From Antilocapra americana (taxonomy: Eukaryota > Chordata > Mammalia > Artiodactyla > Antilocapridae), in assembly GCA_007570785.1 (NCBI GenBank), contig ML664183.1, positions 12,606,416-12,670,415 of the forward strand: DNA of 64,000 nucleotides, read 5' to 3'. The position numbers and the translations under genes are program-made. The notes beneath the pieces were generated by a model. It had not been told where the DNA came from. It did not search any database and worked only from the letters and a program-made list of their open reading frames with translations. Shown here one piece after another: positions 21,715 to 32,384 of the stretch; position 1 is the stretch's first letter, and each line of letters begins with the position of its first letter.

Positions 21715-21945
21715 TCATGCATGATGCTGAGCACTCTGTAAGAATGAACCTATTTAATCCTCCCAACAAATCTCAGAGATAGAAGTGTGTTAACATCTTC
21801 ATCTGCCCAATGGGGAAACCAAGAAACAAAGAGTTTAAGATAGTTGCCCTAAATCACAAAGCTAGGAGACAGCACAGCCAGGTTCCAACCCAGACCTGTT
21901 TGCTGCCAAAGCACTTAACCACTGCATTCTGCTGTCCTTTACTTA
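21715..21945 (-). repeat. MIR SINE, antisense
   Basis: gatgctgagcactctgtaag, ctatttaatcctcccaacaa, atggggaaaccaagaaacaa, cacaaagctaggagacagca, ccaacccagacctgtttgct in MIR order. Confidence 0.8.
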
Positions 21946-21959
21946 AGCAAGGTCCATAA

Positions 21960-22355
21960 TTACCACAACCACATGCCCTCTACACCATCTTGGAATGATC
22001 AGGTCCTCCAGGATGCTAAGATGGAGTTAGAAGTGCGTGAGTTTACTGGGGAGAGGGAGGCGCCTATGAGAGTTAAAGGAGGAGGATGCAGAACAGGGCA
22101 GGGAGAGCCTCAGATCACAACACAGGTCGAACAAAGTCTCAGCTCCCTCCATGTGGAGTTTTGGAGCACAAAGACTACTCACTGGAGAAATTCCACATTT
22201 CTCAATCCCACAGAAAGAGCTAGGTCCACCCCTACCACTGCCATGCTCTGTCATTGGCTTGGGGCCACTGAAATAGATGGCAGCCTCAGCTTGAAATTAC
22301 AGTGGATGCCAGAGGTGCTGCACTAATTGCACTCCTTCCAGTGGAAAGTCAGGCA
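21960..22355. other. Unassigned, no gene seen
   Basis: A 117-codon plus frame (21973-22326) has no family resemblance and is opposed by a 75-codon minus frame. Most likely chance. Confidence 0.4.
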
Positions 22356-22371
22356 TTTGAAAAAAAGAACT

Positions 22372-22855
22372 AACATCACCTCACACCAGTCAGAATGGCC
22401 ATCATCAAAAAGTCTGCAAACAATAAATGCTGAAGAGGGTGTGGAGAAAAGGGAATGCTCTTGCACTATTGGTGGGAATGTACATTGATACAGCCACTAT
22501 GGAAGATGGTATGGAGATTCCTTAAAACACTAGGAATAAAAGCAGACATAGAGTACAGGCTTATGGACATGGGAAGAGGGGAGGAGAGGGTGAGATGTAT
22601 GGAGAGAGTGACATGGAAACTTATATTACCATATGTAAAATAGATAGCCAAGGGGAATTTGCTGTGGGGCTCAGGAAACTCAAACAGGGCCTCTGTATCA
22701 ACCTAGAGGGATGGAGAGGGAGATAGGAGGGAGGTTCAAAAGGGAGGGGATGTATGTATACCTATGGCTGATTCATGGTGACATTTGACAGAACACAACA
22801 AAAGCAATTTAAGCAATTATCTGTAAGCAATTATCCTACAATTAAAAAAATTTTT
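22372..22855 (+). mobile_element. L1-BT 3' end with internal deletion and TSD
   Basis: The ORF2 C-terminal end (cagaatggccatcatcaaaa to acactaggaataaaa, near 22540) jumps directly to acatagagtacaggcttatg. The related copy at 5655 has about 335 further bases between these points. The tail ends attaaaaaaatttttaaaaa. A shared aaaaaaagaact at 22360-22371 and 22856-22867 looks like the TSD, though its A-run makes the edge uncertain. Confidence 0.88.
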
Positions 22856-22869
22856 AAAAAAAGAACTGA

Positions 22870-23405
22870 GCAGCACACATACATTGTTGCCACACCTCAC
22901 ACTCACTCCTTTTTCTCTTGGAAATTTTCAAGGATTTAAAAATCTGTATTAAAGAATCTCATTCTGCTTTCCTTCCACATGGTTTGTATGGGGTTCAGGC
23001 TCCCAGAGCACTCATTCTGACCTGAATCTACTTAATCTTAAATACATCAGAGATCCCAAGTCTTTAAATAAACATCAAGTAGCTGGTCCTCAAATAATAA
23101 CAGAATAGAAGTCCTTATTATAAATATGCATTTACAATTCTAGTTCACTAGCAAAACTCAACTGTTACGTACCTCTGAGGCTTCACATCTCTTCTTCCAG
23201 TTTTGTACCAATTCTGGAAGGAACCCCAGCAGTTCACATGTTGTGTGAATGGCCAGACAACGTCTCAAAATGGCCCTTTTGCTGATGGGATAACACAGCA
23301 GAATACACTGAAACTGAGGGAGGCTTCCAGTGGCCGTTCCTCAGGGTAACTGCCTGCCTTAGTGCCAGCGTGTCAGCGCTAGCGACTCCAAGTTTAAAGT
23401 AGAGA
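22870..23405. other. Nothing recognised
   Basis: No gene or named repeat. Confidence 0.4.
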
Positions 23406-23409
23406 AGAA

Positions 23410-23488
23410 TCATTCCTTTTACAAATCCTTATTAATCACCTGTTATGTGTCAGGCACTGTACTAGGTGCTGATGGTACAGTGGTTGCA
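23410..23488 (-). repeat. L2/MIR 3' end fragment, antisense
   Basis: cctgttatgtgtcaggcact, gtactaggtgctgatggtac. It is cut off where the MLT1 LTR begins. Confidence 0.6.
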
Positions 23489-23489
23489 G

Positions 23490-24238
23490 TGATTTTAAAA
23501 TGTGTCTAAAATGTTTTTTTACACTCCTCACTTCAAATGATAGAGCTTAACTCTCCTTCCCTTGAGTGTGAACCAGACTTAGTGACTCACTTCTAAGAAA
23601 CAGAATGTGGTAACAGTGATAGTATGACTTCCGAGACTAGGTCATAAAAAGCTGTGGCTTCCTCCTTGCTCTCACTTGGGTCACTCACTCGGGGGGAAAA
23701 CCAGCTGCTGTTTCACAAGGACCTTCCATTAGCTCTATGGAAAGTTCCATGTGGTGAGGAACTTCGGCCTCCAGCCAAAAGCCATGTGAGGGAGCCATCT
23801 TGGAAGTGGATCTTCCAGCGTCAATCAAGCCTCAAATGATGTAGCCTCAGCAACATCACAGTTGCAACTTCAAGAGAGACACAAGCCATAGCCACCCAGT
23901 AAGTCTACCCTCTAGTTCCTGATTCATGGAAACTATGAAATAATAACTATCTATTATTGTTCTAAGTCATCAAATTTTAGGATGACTTGCGTGCATGCTC
24001 AGTTGCTCGTGTCTGACTCTTGGAGACCCCATGGACTGTAGCCCACCAGACTCCACTATCCATGGAATTCTCCAGGAAAGAATACTGGAGTGGGTTGCCA
24101 TTTCCTCCTCCAGGGGATCTTCCTGACCCAGGGATCGAACTTGCATCACCTGCGTTGGCAGATGGATTCTTTACCACTGAGCCACCTGGCAAGCCCTTTA
24201 TAGGGTGATTTGCTATACAGAAATAGACATAATGTAGA
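23490..24238 (+). mobile_element. MLT1-type LTR (ERVL-MaLR), interrupted by a Bov-tA
   Basis: Left part: gaaccagacttagtgactca, agctgtggcttcctccttgc, tggtgaggaacttcggcctc, gccatgtgagggagccatct, ending gttctaagtcatcaaatttt. The LTR terminus resumes after the SINE as tagggtgatttgctatacag. The remaining frames are not coding. Confidence 0.8.
23989..24200 (-). mobile_element. Bov-tA SINE, antisense, inside the MLT1 LTR
   Basis: Body atggactgtagcccaccaga, head ttaccactgagccacctggc. Imperfect flanks taggatgactt (23978-23988) and tagggtgattt (24201-24211). It splits the LTR 3' end. Confidence 0.9.
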
Positions 24239-24291
24239 CAAAGACAAAATGATCCTTGTTCTCATTCTGGGAGCAGATGACAACCTATTTT

Positions 24292-24738
24292 TTTCTTTCT
24301 TTTTTTAAAAACTAAACTAATCAGAATATAGCCAGTTAACAAAGTTGTGATAGCTTCAGGTGGACAACAAAGGGCCTCAGCCATACACAAACATGTATCC
24401 ATTCTCCCCCAAACTCCCCTCCCATCCAGGCTTCTACATAACATCAAGCAGTTCTCTGTGCTATACAGTAGGTTTTCATTGGTTATCCATTTTAAATATA
24501 GCAGTGTGTAAATGTCCATCCCAAACTGCTTAACTATACCTTCCCGCCACCTTTCTCCCACACCCAGCAACCATAAGTTCATTCTGTGAGTCTGTTTTGT
24601 AAATAAGCTTTCTTGTCTTTTTTGATTTTACATATATATTTCATATATAAATATAATACGATGTTTATTCTTCTCTGTCTGACTTAATTCAATATGACAA
24701 CCTTGAGGTCCATCCACGTTGCTGCAAATGACATTATT
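24292..24738 (-). mobile_element. Artiodactyl L1 3' end, antisense
   Basis: Reverse L1 3' UTR and ORF2 end: tgctatacagtaggttttca, ttggttatccattttaaata, caaccataagttcattctgt, tccatccacgttgctgcaaa. Poly-T-like start at left. Confidence 0.82.
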
Positions 24739-24744
24739 CTGATA

Positions 24745-25240
24745 ACCCATTATCACACAAATGTCGAAACACTGGGAGTCAAATCATGCCCAGCAAATCT
24801 GCACAGATGCTATGATTTCCCACCAATATGCAACATGGGAAGGTTTGTTATATTATCATATTGATGGTGACTGGGATATCGATTTGGAGTCTATTTTGTT
24901 ACCCAAAGGTATAGAATGTCTTCAATACCATGGTCATCATAGACACTGTAGTAAAAACTGGAGGGGTCTGGAGCTATAAGATATAGTGTAGATTCAGGTC
25001 AGAGTGAGTACCATGGCAATCCAAACCCCAGGCAAACCGTGGTGCAGAAGCCAAGACCCTCAAAGAGAAAGCTTGTCTGAAAAAACTACGAGAGATCTGA
25101 GAGAAGCAAAGAACTTCAGGAAGGGAGAGGCAGAGAGAGAGCCTGACAACCGTCCTTCTCCTGGAAAGCAACTGGACTTCTGGATTACCTTCCAGGAGGT
25201 TTTCATACTTTTTTCAATAAATCTCCTTTAAAGCCTAATG
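24745..25240 (+). other. Unassigned block ending in AATAAA; possible retrocopy or LTR
   Basis: Two plus-strand open stretches lie in the same reading frame, 24761-24979 (73 codons) and 25004-25231 (76 codons), separated by stops. An AATAAA occurs at about 25216 followed by ctcctttaaagcc. The block abuts an L1 tail on the left. I do not recognise the protein. A decayed mRNA retrocopy, an LTR fragment or chance are all open. Confidence 0.3.
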
Positions 25241-25383
25241 AGCTAAGTAGGTTCAGTCATAAAGTTCAAACACTCTCCACCTCAGTCTCCTAGCTGGTGT
25301 CCCCTTTTCCAGTACCTGATTTCCCCAGTGCATCCTGCATGGAAAGCCAGAGGTGTGATTATTGTTTCAACCCATCAGCCTCA

Positions 25384-25595
25384 GGTCTTCCCTGGGGTCC
25401 AATGGTTAAGAATCTGCCTTGTTACACAAGGGATGAGGTTTCCATCCCTGGTCCAGGGACAAAGCCTGCGGGCAACAACTAGAGAGTCCACGTGCCACGG
25501 GGAAAGATCCCACAGTCTTAAAGAAGATCCTGTGTGCCACAACTAAGATCCAGTGCAGCCAAATAAATAAATATTTTTAAAATTTTTATTAAAAA
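25384..25595 (+). mobile_element. CHR-type SINE
   Basis: gtcttccctggggtccaatg head, catccctggtccagggacaa, then taagatccagtgcagccaaa and an AAATA-rich tail. Confidence 0.82.
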
Positions 25596-25599
25596 AAAA

Positions 25600-26090
25600 T
25601 CATCTCTTCAACATACACACAAACCTTAGCTAGGTCCCCGCTCCTACAGTAAATCAGCCTGGCATTTACTACCTTCCCCAGTCTGGCTCTAACTCCCCTT
25701 TTCATGGCTCCCCTACTTATACCCCCTCTCTAGAAAAACGGAACCCCTTGGAGCTCCCTCTTTGTGCACTGCTTTTCAGCCTCTGAACTTTTGTCCAATC
25801 ACCCTCTCCACCCAGAAGAAAGCCCATTCCTTCAGTCATGTACCTCACTCTATCCTACCTGTTCTTAAATCCTCCGTTGAAACAAAGTCTCTGATCCCTT
25901 CAGGTGATACAGTGTTTCCTTTCCTCCTCTGAATGCTTCATTTATGCCATTGGTAGGATAGAAATCCTTTCCTGTCTATAATTATACATGTATGTAGCTC
26001 ATCACCTCTATCACATTATAAGCTTCCTGAAGATGAGAACAAGGTTATTTATCTTTGTATCAGATTGGTCCTGAGCCCCCTTTTCCTCTC
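25600..26090 (+). mobile_element. L2 LINE 3' end (first of two)
   Basis: L2 tail features: ttcctttcctcctctgaatg, ctctatcacattataagctt, gaagatgagaacaaggttat, tatctttgtatcag. It is followed directly by a second L2 segment. Confidence 0.65.
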
Positions 26091-26094
26091 ACTC

Positions 26095-27115
26095 TGTCCT
26101 CTCTTCTTCAATGATCTTAGGATCTATAACTTCATCCACCATCTACATGCTGATGCCTCCAGCCCAGACCTTTACTCACACCTGCCCATGTGACGTACCC
26201 ATATGGATATCTCAAGATCCCTCACATACAACATGTTTGGGGAAAACTCATCACAATGTACCCCTCCAAACTCAAGCCTCCTCTAGGTTTCCTTTCTCAG
26301 CAAATGCCACCTACACCCAACCAACCATCAAATTCTGCAAGTCAGAATCTAGGAGTCTTCCTTGCAATCTCCCACCTGTCGATTTCTGTGTCAAATCCAT
26401 CACTAGGTCTCATTGACTTTACTTCTCAAAGGTATTTAAATCCCACAACTTTCCTTCCTCTTCACAGCCACCCCCTAAATCCAAGCTATCTTTTACCTTA
26501 CCATCTTCCATCTGGTATCCTAACCAAACTCCCCACATTAACTACAGCCTCATATCACCAATTTATTCTAAGTCAAACAGATAGAATAGCATTTGAGTTT
26601 TTAAACTTGATTCTGGACAGGTCATACTTAAAGGCTTAGGATCTTCAATGACTTTCCACTGTTCTTAGAGTAAAGACCAAGTATGTAATATAAATGACAA
26701 CAGGCCCTGCATTATCTAGCCCATTTACCTCTCCAGCCTAATTTTGTGCTATTCTCTTCCTTTTTCTCAGTATTTCAGTCACAGGGTACTACTTTCGGTT
26801 CCTCAAAAGTGCCTTGCTCTCTGCAGCCCTGGGGCCTTTACACTTGCTGTTTCTTTTTCTCACTCCATCTACCACCTTTGCCTAATAAACCCCTGAAAAG
26901 CCTTCTAGTCTCAGCTCAGACCTCAGTTCCTCAGAGAAGCCGCCCCAGACCAGATGTAGTCTCACATTTACATGTTCTCATTGTTCTCTGTATCTCCTCT
27001 CATTGTATCTAGATTGTTTTATAATTACATATTTGTGTGATTATTTGAGGACAGAAATCATGCCTGTTCTGCTCACTGTGACATTTCCAGCACATAGACT
27101 GTAGAGAAGCTATTC
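26095..27115 (+). mobile_element. L2 LINE 3' region (second copy)
   Basis: Reads through an L2 3' region: catctacatgctgatgcctc, gtcagaatctaggagtcttc, ttccactgttcttagagtaa, gccctgcattatctagccca, tggggcctttacacttgctg, ctcagagaagccgccccaga, and gaggacagaaatcatgcctg. The 149-codon plus frame at 26190-26639 does not match the L2 protein and is a shadow frame. Confidence 0.72.
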
Positions 27116-27119
27116 GATA

Positions 27120-28045
27120 AAATTTGTTTTGAAAGGAAAGGAGGAAGGGAGAAATTCAAGTAATCACTGACAATATTTGAATAGACCAAGGCTTGACAAA
27201 ATATATTTATGATTTGGTACATTTGATTGCCAATATCTTTAAGATATGTTAAGTTTTTCTTGAAGCCTAAAAATTTCATATTTTAATCTATTTTATATTT
27301 GCATCAGTTAGGATCTCATGGGGGCTGAAAATAACTGACTATAGTACTTAACCAAATAGAGGTTTTCTTTTTCTCTCATAATAGAAGTTTTGAGGTAAGG
27401 CTGAGGCAGCTGTTTCAGGAAGTCAACAAGGTCTCACACTCCTTCTAGCTTCTTTCTCTGACACTCCTGACTTTCTTCCTCAGAACTGAAAGCTAGGCTG
27501 CTTCCCCTCCAACATGGTAACCATACAGGCAGAAAGAAGAGGAAGAGTCAAAGACAAAATGCCTGTGACAGCTGGACTTACCTCTTTTTATCAGGAGAAC
27601 AATGGCTTCCTGGAAGCTCCCCACAAGAAACTCCTACCTATGTCTCTGGTCAGACCTGGGTTGTGGCCACTCTAGCTTCAGAGGAGTCTTAAAGAAGGTG
27701 CATGTTCTTGAACGGGCACACTGCGGCCCTAAACAGTGTAAGAGATCTGTTAGTGAAGAATCTAGTTGGAGACTGGAGATGGTGAAGCCAACCAGGAGTG
27801 TCTGCCATACTACTGCCACAAACATCAAGATCACCTGGATTCAAGGCTCTGATTCAGCCTCAGAATCCTAGATGAGAGCCATCTTTTTCAATTTAGAATT
27901 CTGAGCCAAGAGAATCAGACTCTGCATATGTGGTGCTAAGCCCTGCAGAAAAAAACTGAAAAAGTCCATCAAATACAAGTTGTTTTATCTATGTAATTCT
28001 AAAGATGGGATAATCTTTCCTCCTTGAAATGTTATTCCATTTTAG
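27120..28045. other. Unassigned; possibly an ancient repeat at 27300-27720
   Basis: The part gcatcagttaggatctcatg followed by agaagttttgaggtaaggct resembles an old mammalian repeat I cannot name. No coding evidence; overlapping 60-90-codon frames lie on opposite strands. Confidence 0.35.
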
Positions 28046-28051
28046 AGACAA

Positions 28052-28100
28052 AGGCTATACACACACACACACACACATATATATGTATATGTATATTTAG
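28052..28100 (+). repeat. (CA)n(TA)n microsatellite
   Basis: About eleven CA units then TATATATGTATATG. Likely polymorphic. Confidence 0.9.
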
Positions 28101-28117
28101 TTTTAAAAATCAAATAT

Positions 28118-28235
28118 GAGGAATTTCCTGATGGTTCAGTGGTTGGGACCCAACGCTTTCACTGCCGAGGGCCCAGGTTTGATCCCCAGCCAGGGAAATG
28201 GGAGCCCATATGCCACATAGTGGCCAACAACAACA
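28118..28235 (+). mobile_element. Short CHR-type SINE
   Basis: gaatttcctgatggttcagt head, gcccaggtttgatccccagc box B-like part, ending in a CAA/AAAT tail. Confidence 0.8.
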
Positions 28236-28239
28236 AAAT

Positions 28240-28439
28240 CAAAATCATATCGTGTTAGTCACTCAGTCATGTCCAACTGTGTGCAACCCCAAGGACTGTA
28301 GCCTACCAGGCCCCTCTGTCCATGGGATTCTCCAGGCAGGAATACTGGAGTGGGTTGCCATGCCCTTCTCCAGGGGATCTTCTCAACCCAGAGAGTGAAC
28401 CCAGGTCTCCTGAATTGAAGACAATGCAGTCAAAATTTG
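28240..28439 (-). mobile_element. Bov-tA SINE, antisense (first of adjacent pair)
   Basis: Body gactgtagcctaccaggccc and atctt-rich head region. Its tRNA part is replaced by acaatgcagtcaaaatttg at the right edge. The same sequence recurs after the next SINE. Confidence 0.88.
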
Positions 28440-28638
28440 CTGCTGCTGCTGCTAAATCGCTTCAGTCGTGTCCAATTCTGTGCGACCCCAGAGACGGCAG
28501 CCCACAAGGCTCCCCCGTCCCTGGGATTCTCCAGGCAAGAATACTGGAGTGGATTGCCATGCCCTTCTCCAAGAGATCTTCCCAACCCAGAGAGTGAACC
28601 CAGGTCTCCTAAATTGAAGGCAATGCAGTCAAAATTTG
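28440..28638 (-). mobile_element. Bov-A-type SINE, antisense (second of pair)
   Basis: CTG-run start, then cgcttcagtcgtgtccaatt and agacggcagcccacaaggct. Ends with caatgcagtcaaaatttg at 28621-28638, the same as 28422-28439. That repeat is either an 18-bp TSD or part of a larger tandem duplication. Confidence 0.88.
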
Positions 28639-28824
28639 AGCCTTCAATTCAAGCCTGTTGCCACTGGGTGTTGCTCCTTCGGTCATATGGTTTCATTCAC
28701 ACCCTTCAGGCAGATACTTGTTCAGCTACAGCAGGAGTAAATGAGACTCTCCACACAGCTACTAAATGAAAAGTGTAGAAAATGCATATAGTCAATATAG
28801 CTGTAGATAAGAATTAGGAGATCA

Positions 28825-29111
28825 ACAGCAGGGGAAGGAGAGGGTGGGATGAATTGAGAAGGGAGCACTGACATACATACACTACCATGTGTAAAACAGC
28901 TAGTGGGATGCTGCTATACAACACAGGGAGTTAAGCCTGGTACTCTGTGACGACCTAGAGGGAGGGGGGTTGAAAGGGAGGCTCAAGAGGGAGGGAAATA
29001 TATATATATAGTTATGACTGATTCACATTGTTGTATGGCAGAAACCAACACAACATTCAAAGCAATTATCCTCCAATTAAAAAAATTTTAATATATTAAA
29101 AAATTTTTTTT
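28825..29111 (+). mobile_element. L1-BT 3' UTR, short copy with 17-bp TSD
   Basis: gcaggggaaggagagggtgg, taccatgtgtaaaacagcta, gactgattcacattgttgta, attatcctccaattaaaaaa. TSD taagaattaggagatca at 28808-28824 and 29112-29128, perfect. Severely 5'-truncated. Confidence 0.93.
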
Positions 29112-29394
29112 TAAGAATTAGGAGATCAGAAGGCTATGTAAAAAGAATTAACAACACCAGGAATGCACAGAGTGATTGAGCCCATCATAGACAAGAGTTC
29201 AGAATGAAGGTACCAGGATGATTTGTGGGGAGAGGTTTCCTTAACAAGGAAATGACAAGTTTGATGACTCAGAGGCAAAAAGAGATGAAATATGGAACAC
29301 AGACAACAAGAATATTGCAAACAAGACATGCCTACTATATGGGCAACTATACGGGCATGTTTTTCAATTAGTTTCATTGCCTTTAATTAGTTAA

Positions 29395-29600
29395 ATTCAA
29401 CAAACATTTACTGACCATCATCTACATGCCAGAAATTCTGGGAAAGGCTAGTATTCTTCCCTGAAAGGGAAGACAAAAGATTATTACTGCTCAGTGGAAC
29501 TTTGGAGAGCACATATTCTACTTCCCCATTTAGAGATAAAGAAATTAAGGTCCAGAAATATTAAGTGACTCCTTGTTGACACCTGTTAACAGAAAGCCAT
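29395..29600 (-). repeat. L2/MIR fragments, antisense
   Basis: attcaacaaacatttactga start (L2 3' end) and, near 29525, cccatttagagataaagaaa (MIR core-like). Confidence 0.5.
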
Positions 29601-29604
29601 GGAA

Positions 29605-30085
29605 AGATCCAGGGTCCTTAGAACCTCATCCAAACAAAATTCTCAAGACCTGGAGGCCATGTCCTTGCCATAGCCGTTCCTTACTTTCAAAGAGGATAAG
29701 GTTTTGTTATTGCTGCTGTTGTTTTCTTTCTTTCTCACAACTGACTTACCATGTGCAAAGGAAGGCAATTCGAAACTTTTCCCTTATTCTCAAACTTCTG
29801 TTATTTTTCTTCACCATCATCCAGCATGTATCAGCTGAAACCTAGTTACAAAGTCCTCTCCAGGAAGTCTGGGTGAACCCCTCGGATCACTCTACTCTGC
29901 CCTGTCTTTCCCCCACAAGATTCTTCCTCTGTTTTCCCTCCTAGCCATTCAGCACCTCCATTCACACCCACCAGGTTAATCTGCATTTGCTGATTAATGA
30001 TTTCAAGATGATCTGAGGTCATTTCAGAGGCTATGTTTTCCAGTTACCTTTGTAAGCTCCAGAAAAGCCAAGGCAGTACTTCTCA
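29605..30085. other. Unassigned; possible L2 trace at 29850-29960
   Basis: ctccaggaagtctgggtgaa hints at L2. No gene seen. Confidence 0.35.
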
Positions 30086-30094
30086 AAAGCTAAA

Positions 30095-30310
30095 GATTTG
30101 AAAAAAGAAGAACCTAGCTTACAACTGGAGCTCCGCCACTTACTCTGTACCCTTTGGAAAATTATTTAACATCATTGAACCTGAAAGTCCCTGTGTGTTC
30201 AGGGAGGAAATATGCAAGGATTTAATGAGATAATGCACCACAAAGCACTGAGTGGTATGAACTGGACACTGGTATAAAACCAGGGCTCAATACATGTTTA
30301 TTACCATTTT
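30095..30310 (+). repeat. MIR SINE
   Basis: ctccgccacttactctgtac, ttatttaacatcattgaacc, aggatttaatgagataatgc, ccagggctcaatacatgttt in sense MIR order. Confidence 0.8.
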
Positions 30311-30364
30311 AAAAATGTGTTTCTACTCACCTGTCTCTTCAAAGAATGCCTAACCTGTGTCATT

Positions 30365-30590
30365 CATTAAATGTGGATTCAAATCCTACATCTTCCACTG
30401 ATGGAGTATATAACCTTGAGCATTTCCCATTACCTCTCTGAGCCTCCTGGAACAAAACCTGGCCTATGGGTCACATTCAGTATTCACTGACTGAATAAGA
30501 TAGTTTCTTTATTAATAACACAGTGATAATAAATCCGACCTCACATGATTGTTACAGGAGTTAAATGAGATTATGTAATAAAAATATCTG
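30365..30590 (+). repeat. MIR SINE
   Basis: gtggattcaaatcctacatc, tataaccttgagcatttccc, gttacaggagttaaatgaga. A small insertion-like gap lies in the middle. Confidence 0.72.
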
Positions 30591-30599
30591 CTGTGTTCC

Positions 30600-31245
30600 C
30601 CTTAAGTTTAATTGATAAGCTGGTTACCTTGGAAGGGGATGGATTAATTGAATGTTAGATCAAGAGTCTTTCATTTATGTGATGTTTTCTTACTTATCTG
30701 TATTTTTAAATTTATTTCCCTGTTCTTGGAGGAGATGCAGTGAGGATACATAATACCTCTCCTATCCATCTAGATCAACCGAGAAAGAAGGCAAAGTTAT
30801 AATCAAATGAGGTTCAAACTATCCTGTTTGCTAAGCTAATATAGAGACTGTGACTTATATGGAACAAGGGGCCTCCTCAAACTGAAACCCAAAGTTAGGC
30901 AGACTTCAATACACTGGAGCATTAGACCACTGAAGGCCTCCCCACCCCCACCACCCACAGAGAGCAGATCAAACTGTGTAGTGTCCATAGGCAGGTTGCA
31001 CCCCAAGGAAAGAATGTGAGAAAGAAGATGGTCCCTGCAGGTCCCTTCTCTCTCCTAGTCAGGAAACTCACTCCATTTCCCCAGGGGAGGAATGAAGGCG
31101 AAACAGAGACCCAGAGTGTTCTGGGAAAACCCCTCACCTTGGAAATAAAACGTAGGCAAGAAACATTCTAAGCACTTGCTACTAACATGCTCTATATGCA
31201 AAATGGGTTGCATCATCATCCTTAATTGCCCAGCAAGAATTTAGA
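30600..31245. other. Nothing recognised
   Basis: No gene; a 71-codon minus frame at 30922-31137 has no family resemblance. Confidence 0.4.
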
Positions 31246-31249
31246 TGGT

Positions 31250-31720
31250 ATATGAACAGTGATTAAGAGGCAGGCTGCCTGATTTTGAATCCAGCCTCCG
31301 CTGCTTACTAGTTCTATGATCTTGAGCAAGTTATTTACCATCCTAAACCTCTGTCTTATCATCTATGAAATGCCAGCCAAATGGTACCTCCCTCATAGGA
31401 TGGCCATGAGGATTAAATGAAAGAAAGTCTATAAAGTGCCTATAACAGTCAAAGGTGGGGACTTCCCTGGTGGTCCAGTGGTTAAGCATCCACCTTGCAA
31501 CACAAGGGATGTGATAGCCATCCCTGGTTAGAGAACTAAAATCCCACAAGCTGCAGAGCAACTAAGCCCATGAGTCGCAACTACTGAGCCCTCATGCTAC
31601 AACTAGAGAGTCCGTGCACCTCAATGAAAAATCCCAACTGATGCTACAAAATAAATATTAAAAACAAAAGCAGCTAAGAATAAATGCAAAATAAATGTGA
31701 GTTATTATCACCGGTAAGTT
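31250..31720 (+). repeat. MIR SINE split by a CHR SINE
   Basis: Sense MIR: agtgattaagaggcaggctg, ttgaatccagcctccgctgc, atgatcttgagcaagttatt, catgaggattaaatgaaaga. The 3' end ataaatgcaaaataaatgtg resumes after the insertion at 31458-31672. Confidence 0.82.
31458..31672 (+). mobile_element. CHR-type SINE inside MIR
   Basis: ggacttccctggtggtccag head, gccatccctggttagagaac, then agtccgtgcacctcaatgaa and an AAATA tail. Shorter than the long form. Confidence 0.88.
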
Positions 31721-31729
31721 TGTCTTATA

Positions 31730-32380
31730 AAAACTATGGGTCCCTTAGATTAAAAGGTGACATGAGATACCATGCTAGCCAACTGCAAACCAATTATCTT
31801 ATTTGAACCCAAAGCAAAAAATAATTACAATCAATTACAATAATATTTGTGATCTTAGAACCATGAAAACCACCTCAGTGCCATTGTCTCTTGCTCACTT
31901 CCCATAGAATTACATTCTTCATCTTGTTAAACTGATTTCTTTGACCTCCTCAAATTCCATTACATACCACTTTCTAATCTAAGTCCTTATAAATTAACAT
32001 TCTTTCTTACGAACAACCATGAGGAAATTGTCAAAGAGAAAAATCCCTATGAGATGTTGTATACTCTTATGTCAGGAGTTCTGCTGAGCAAAGAGGTTGG
32101 CAGAGATAAAAGGCCAGGGTTGGTTCAGGGCTTGTGACATAAGTGTGATTTGTGGTTATAACAACTAAGAAGAGTGGTCAGTGAGCTGTACTACCCAAGA
32201 AGGATTCCTGGTCATCAGTTACGCATTATGAGGGTAGCAAGTATAAGGAAAACTGAGAAAGATTTCAACTTGGAGGAGACTGGAATATTTTATAGAAGTC
32301 TGAAATTTGTACAGTGGGTACCCAGGTCAGGATAGAGACCTCAAAGCTGATTAAACATCTCTTCTTCCACAACAAAGAAG
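31730..32380. other. Nothing recognised
   Basis: No gene or named repeat in this A/T-rich stretch. Confidence 0.4.
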
Positions 32381-32384
32381 TACA

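Noticed and set aside
23490..24238. MLT1 LTR as part of an intact provirus
   Set aside because: No paired LTR and no gag/pol-like sequence beside it. The four MaLR copies here look like solo LTRs.
26190..26639. 149-codon plus-strand frame
   Set aside because: It is in an L2 3' region and does not match the L2 protein. Pro/Leu/Ser-rich due to CT-rich DNA.
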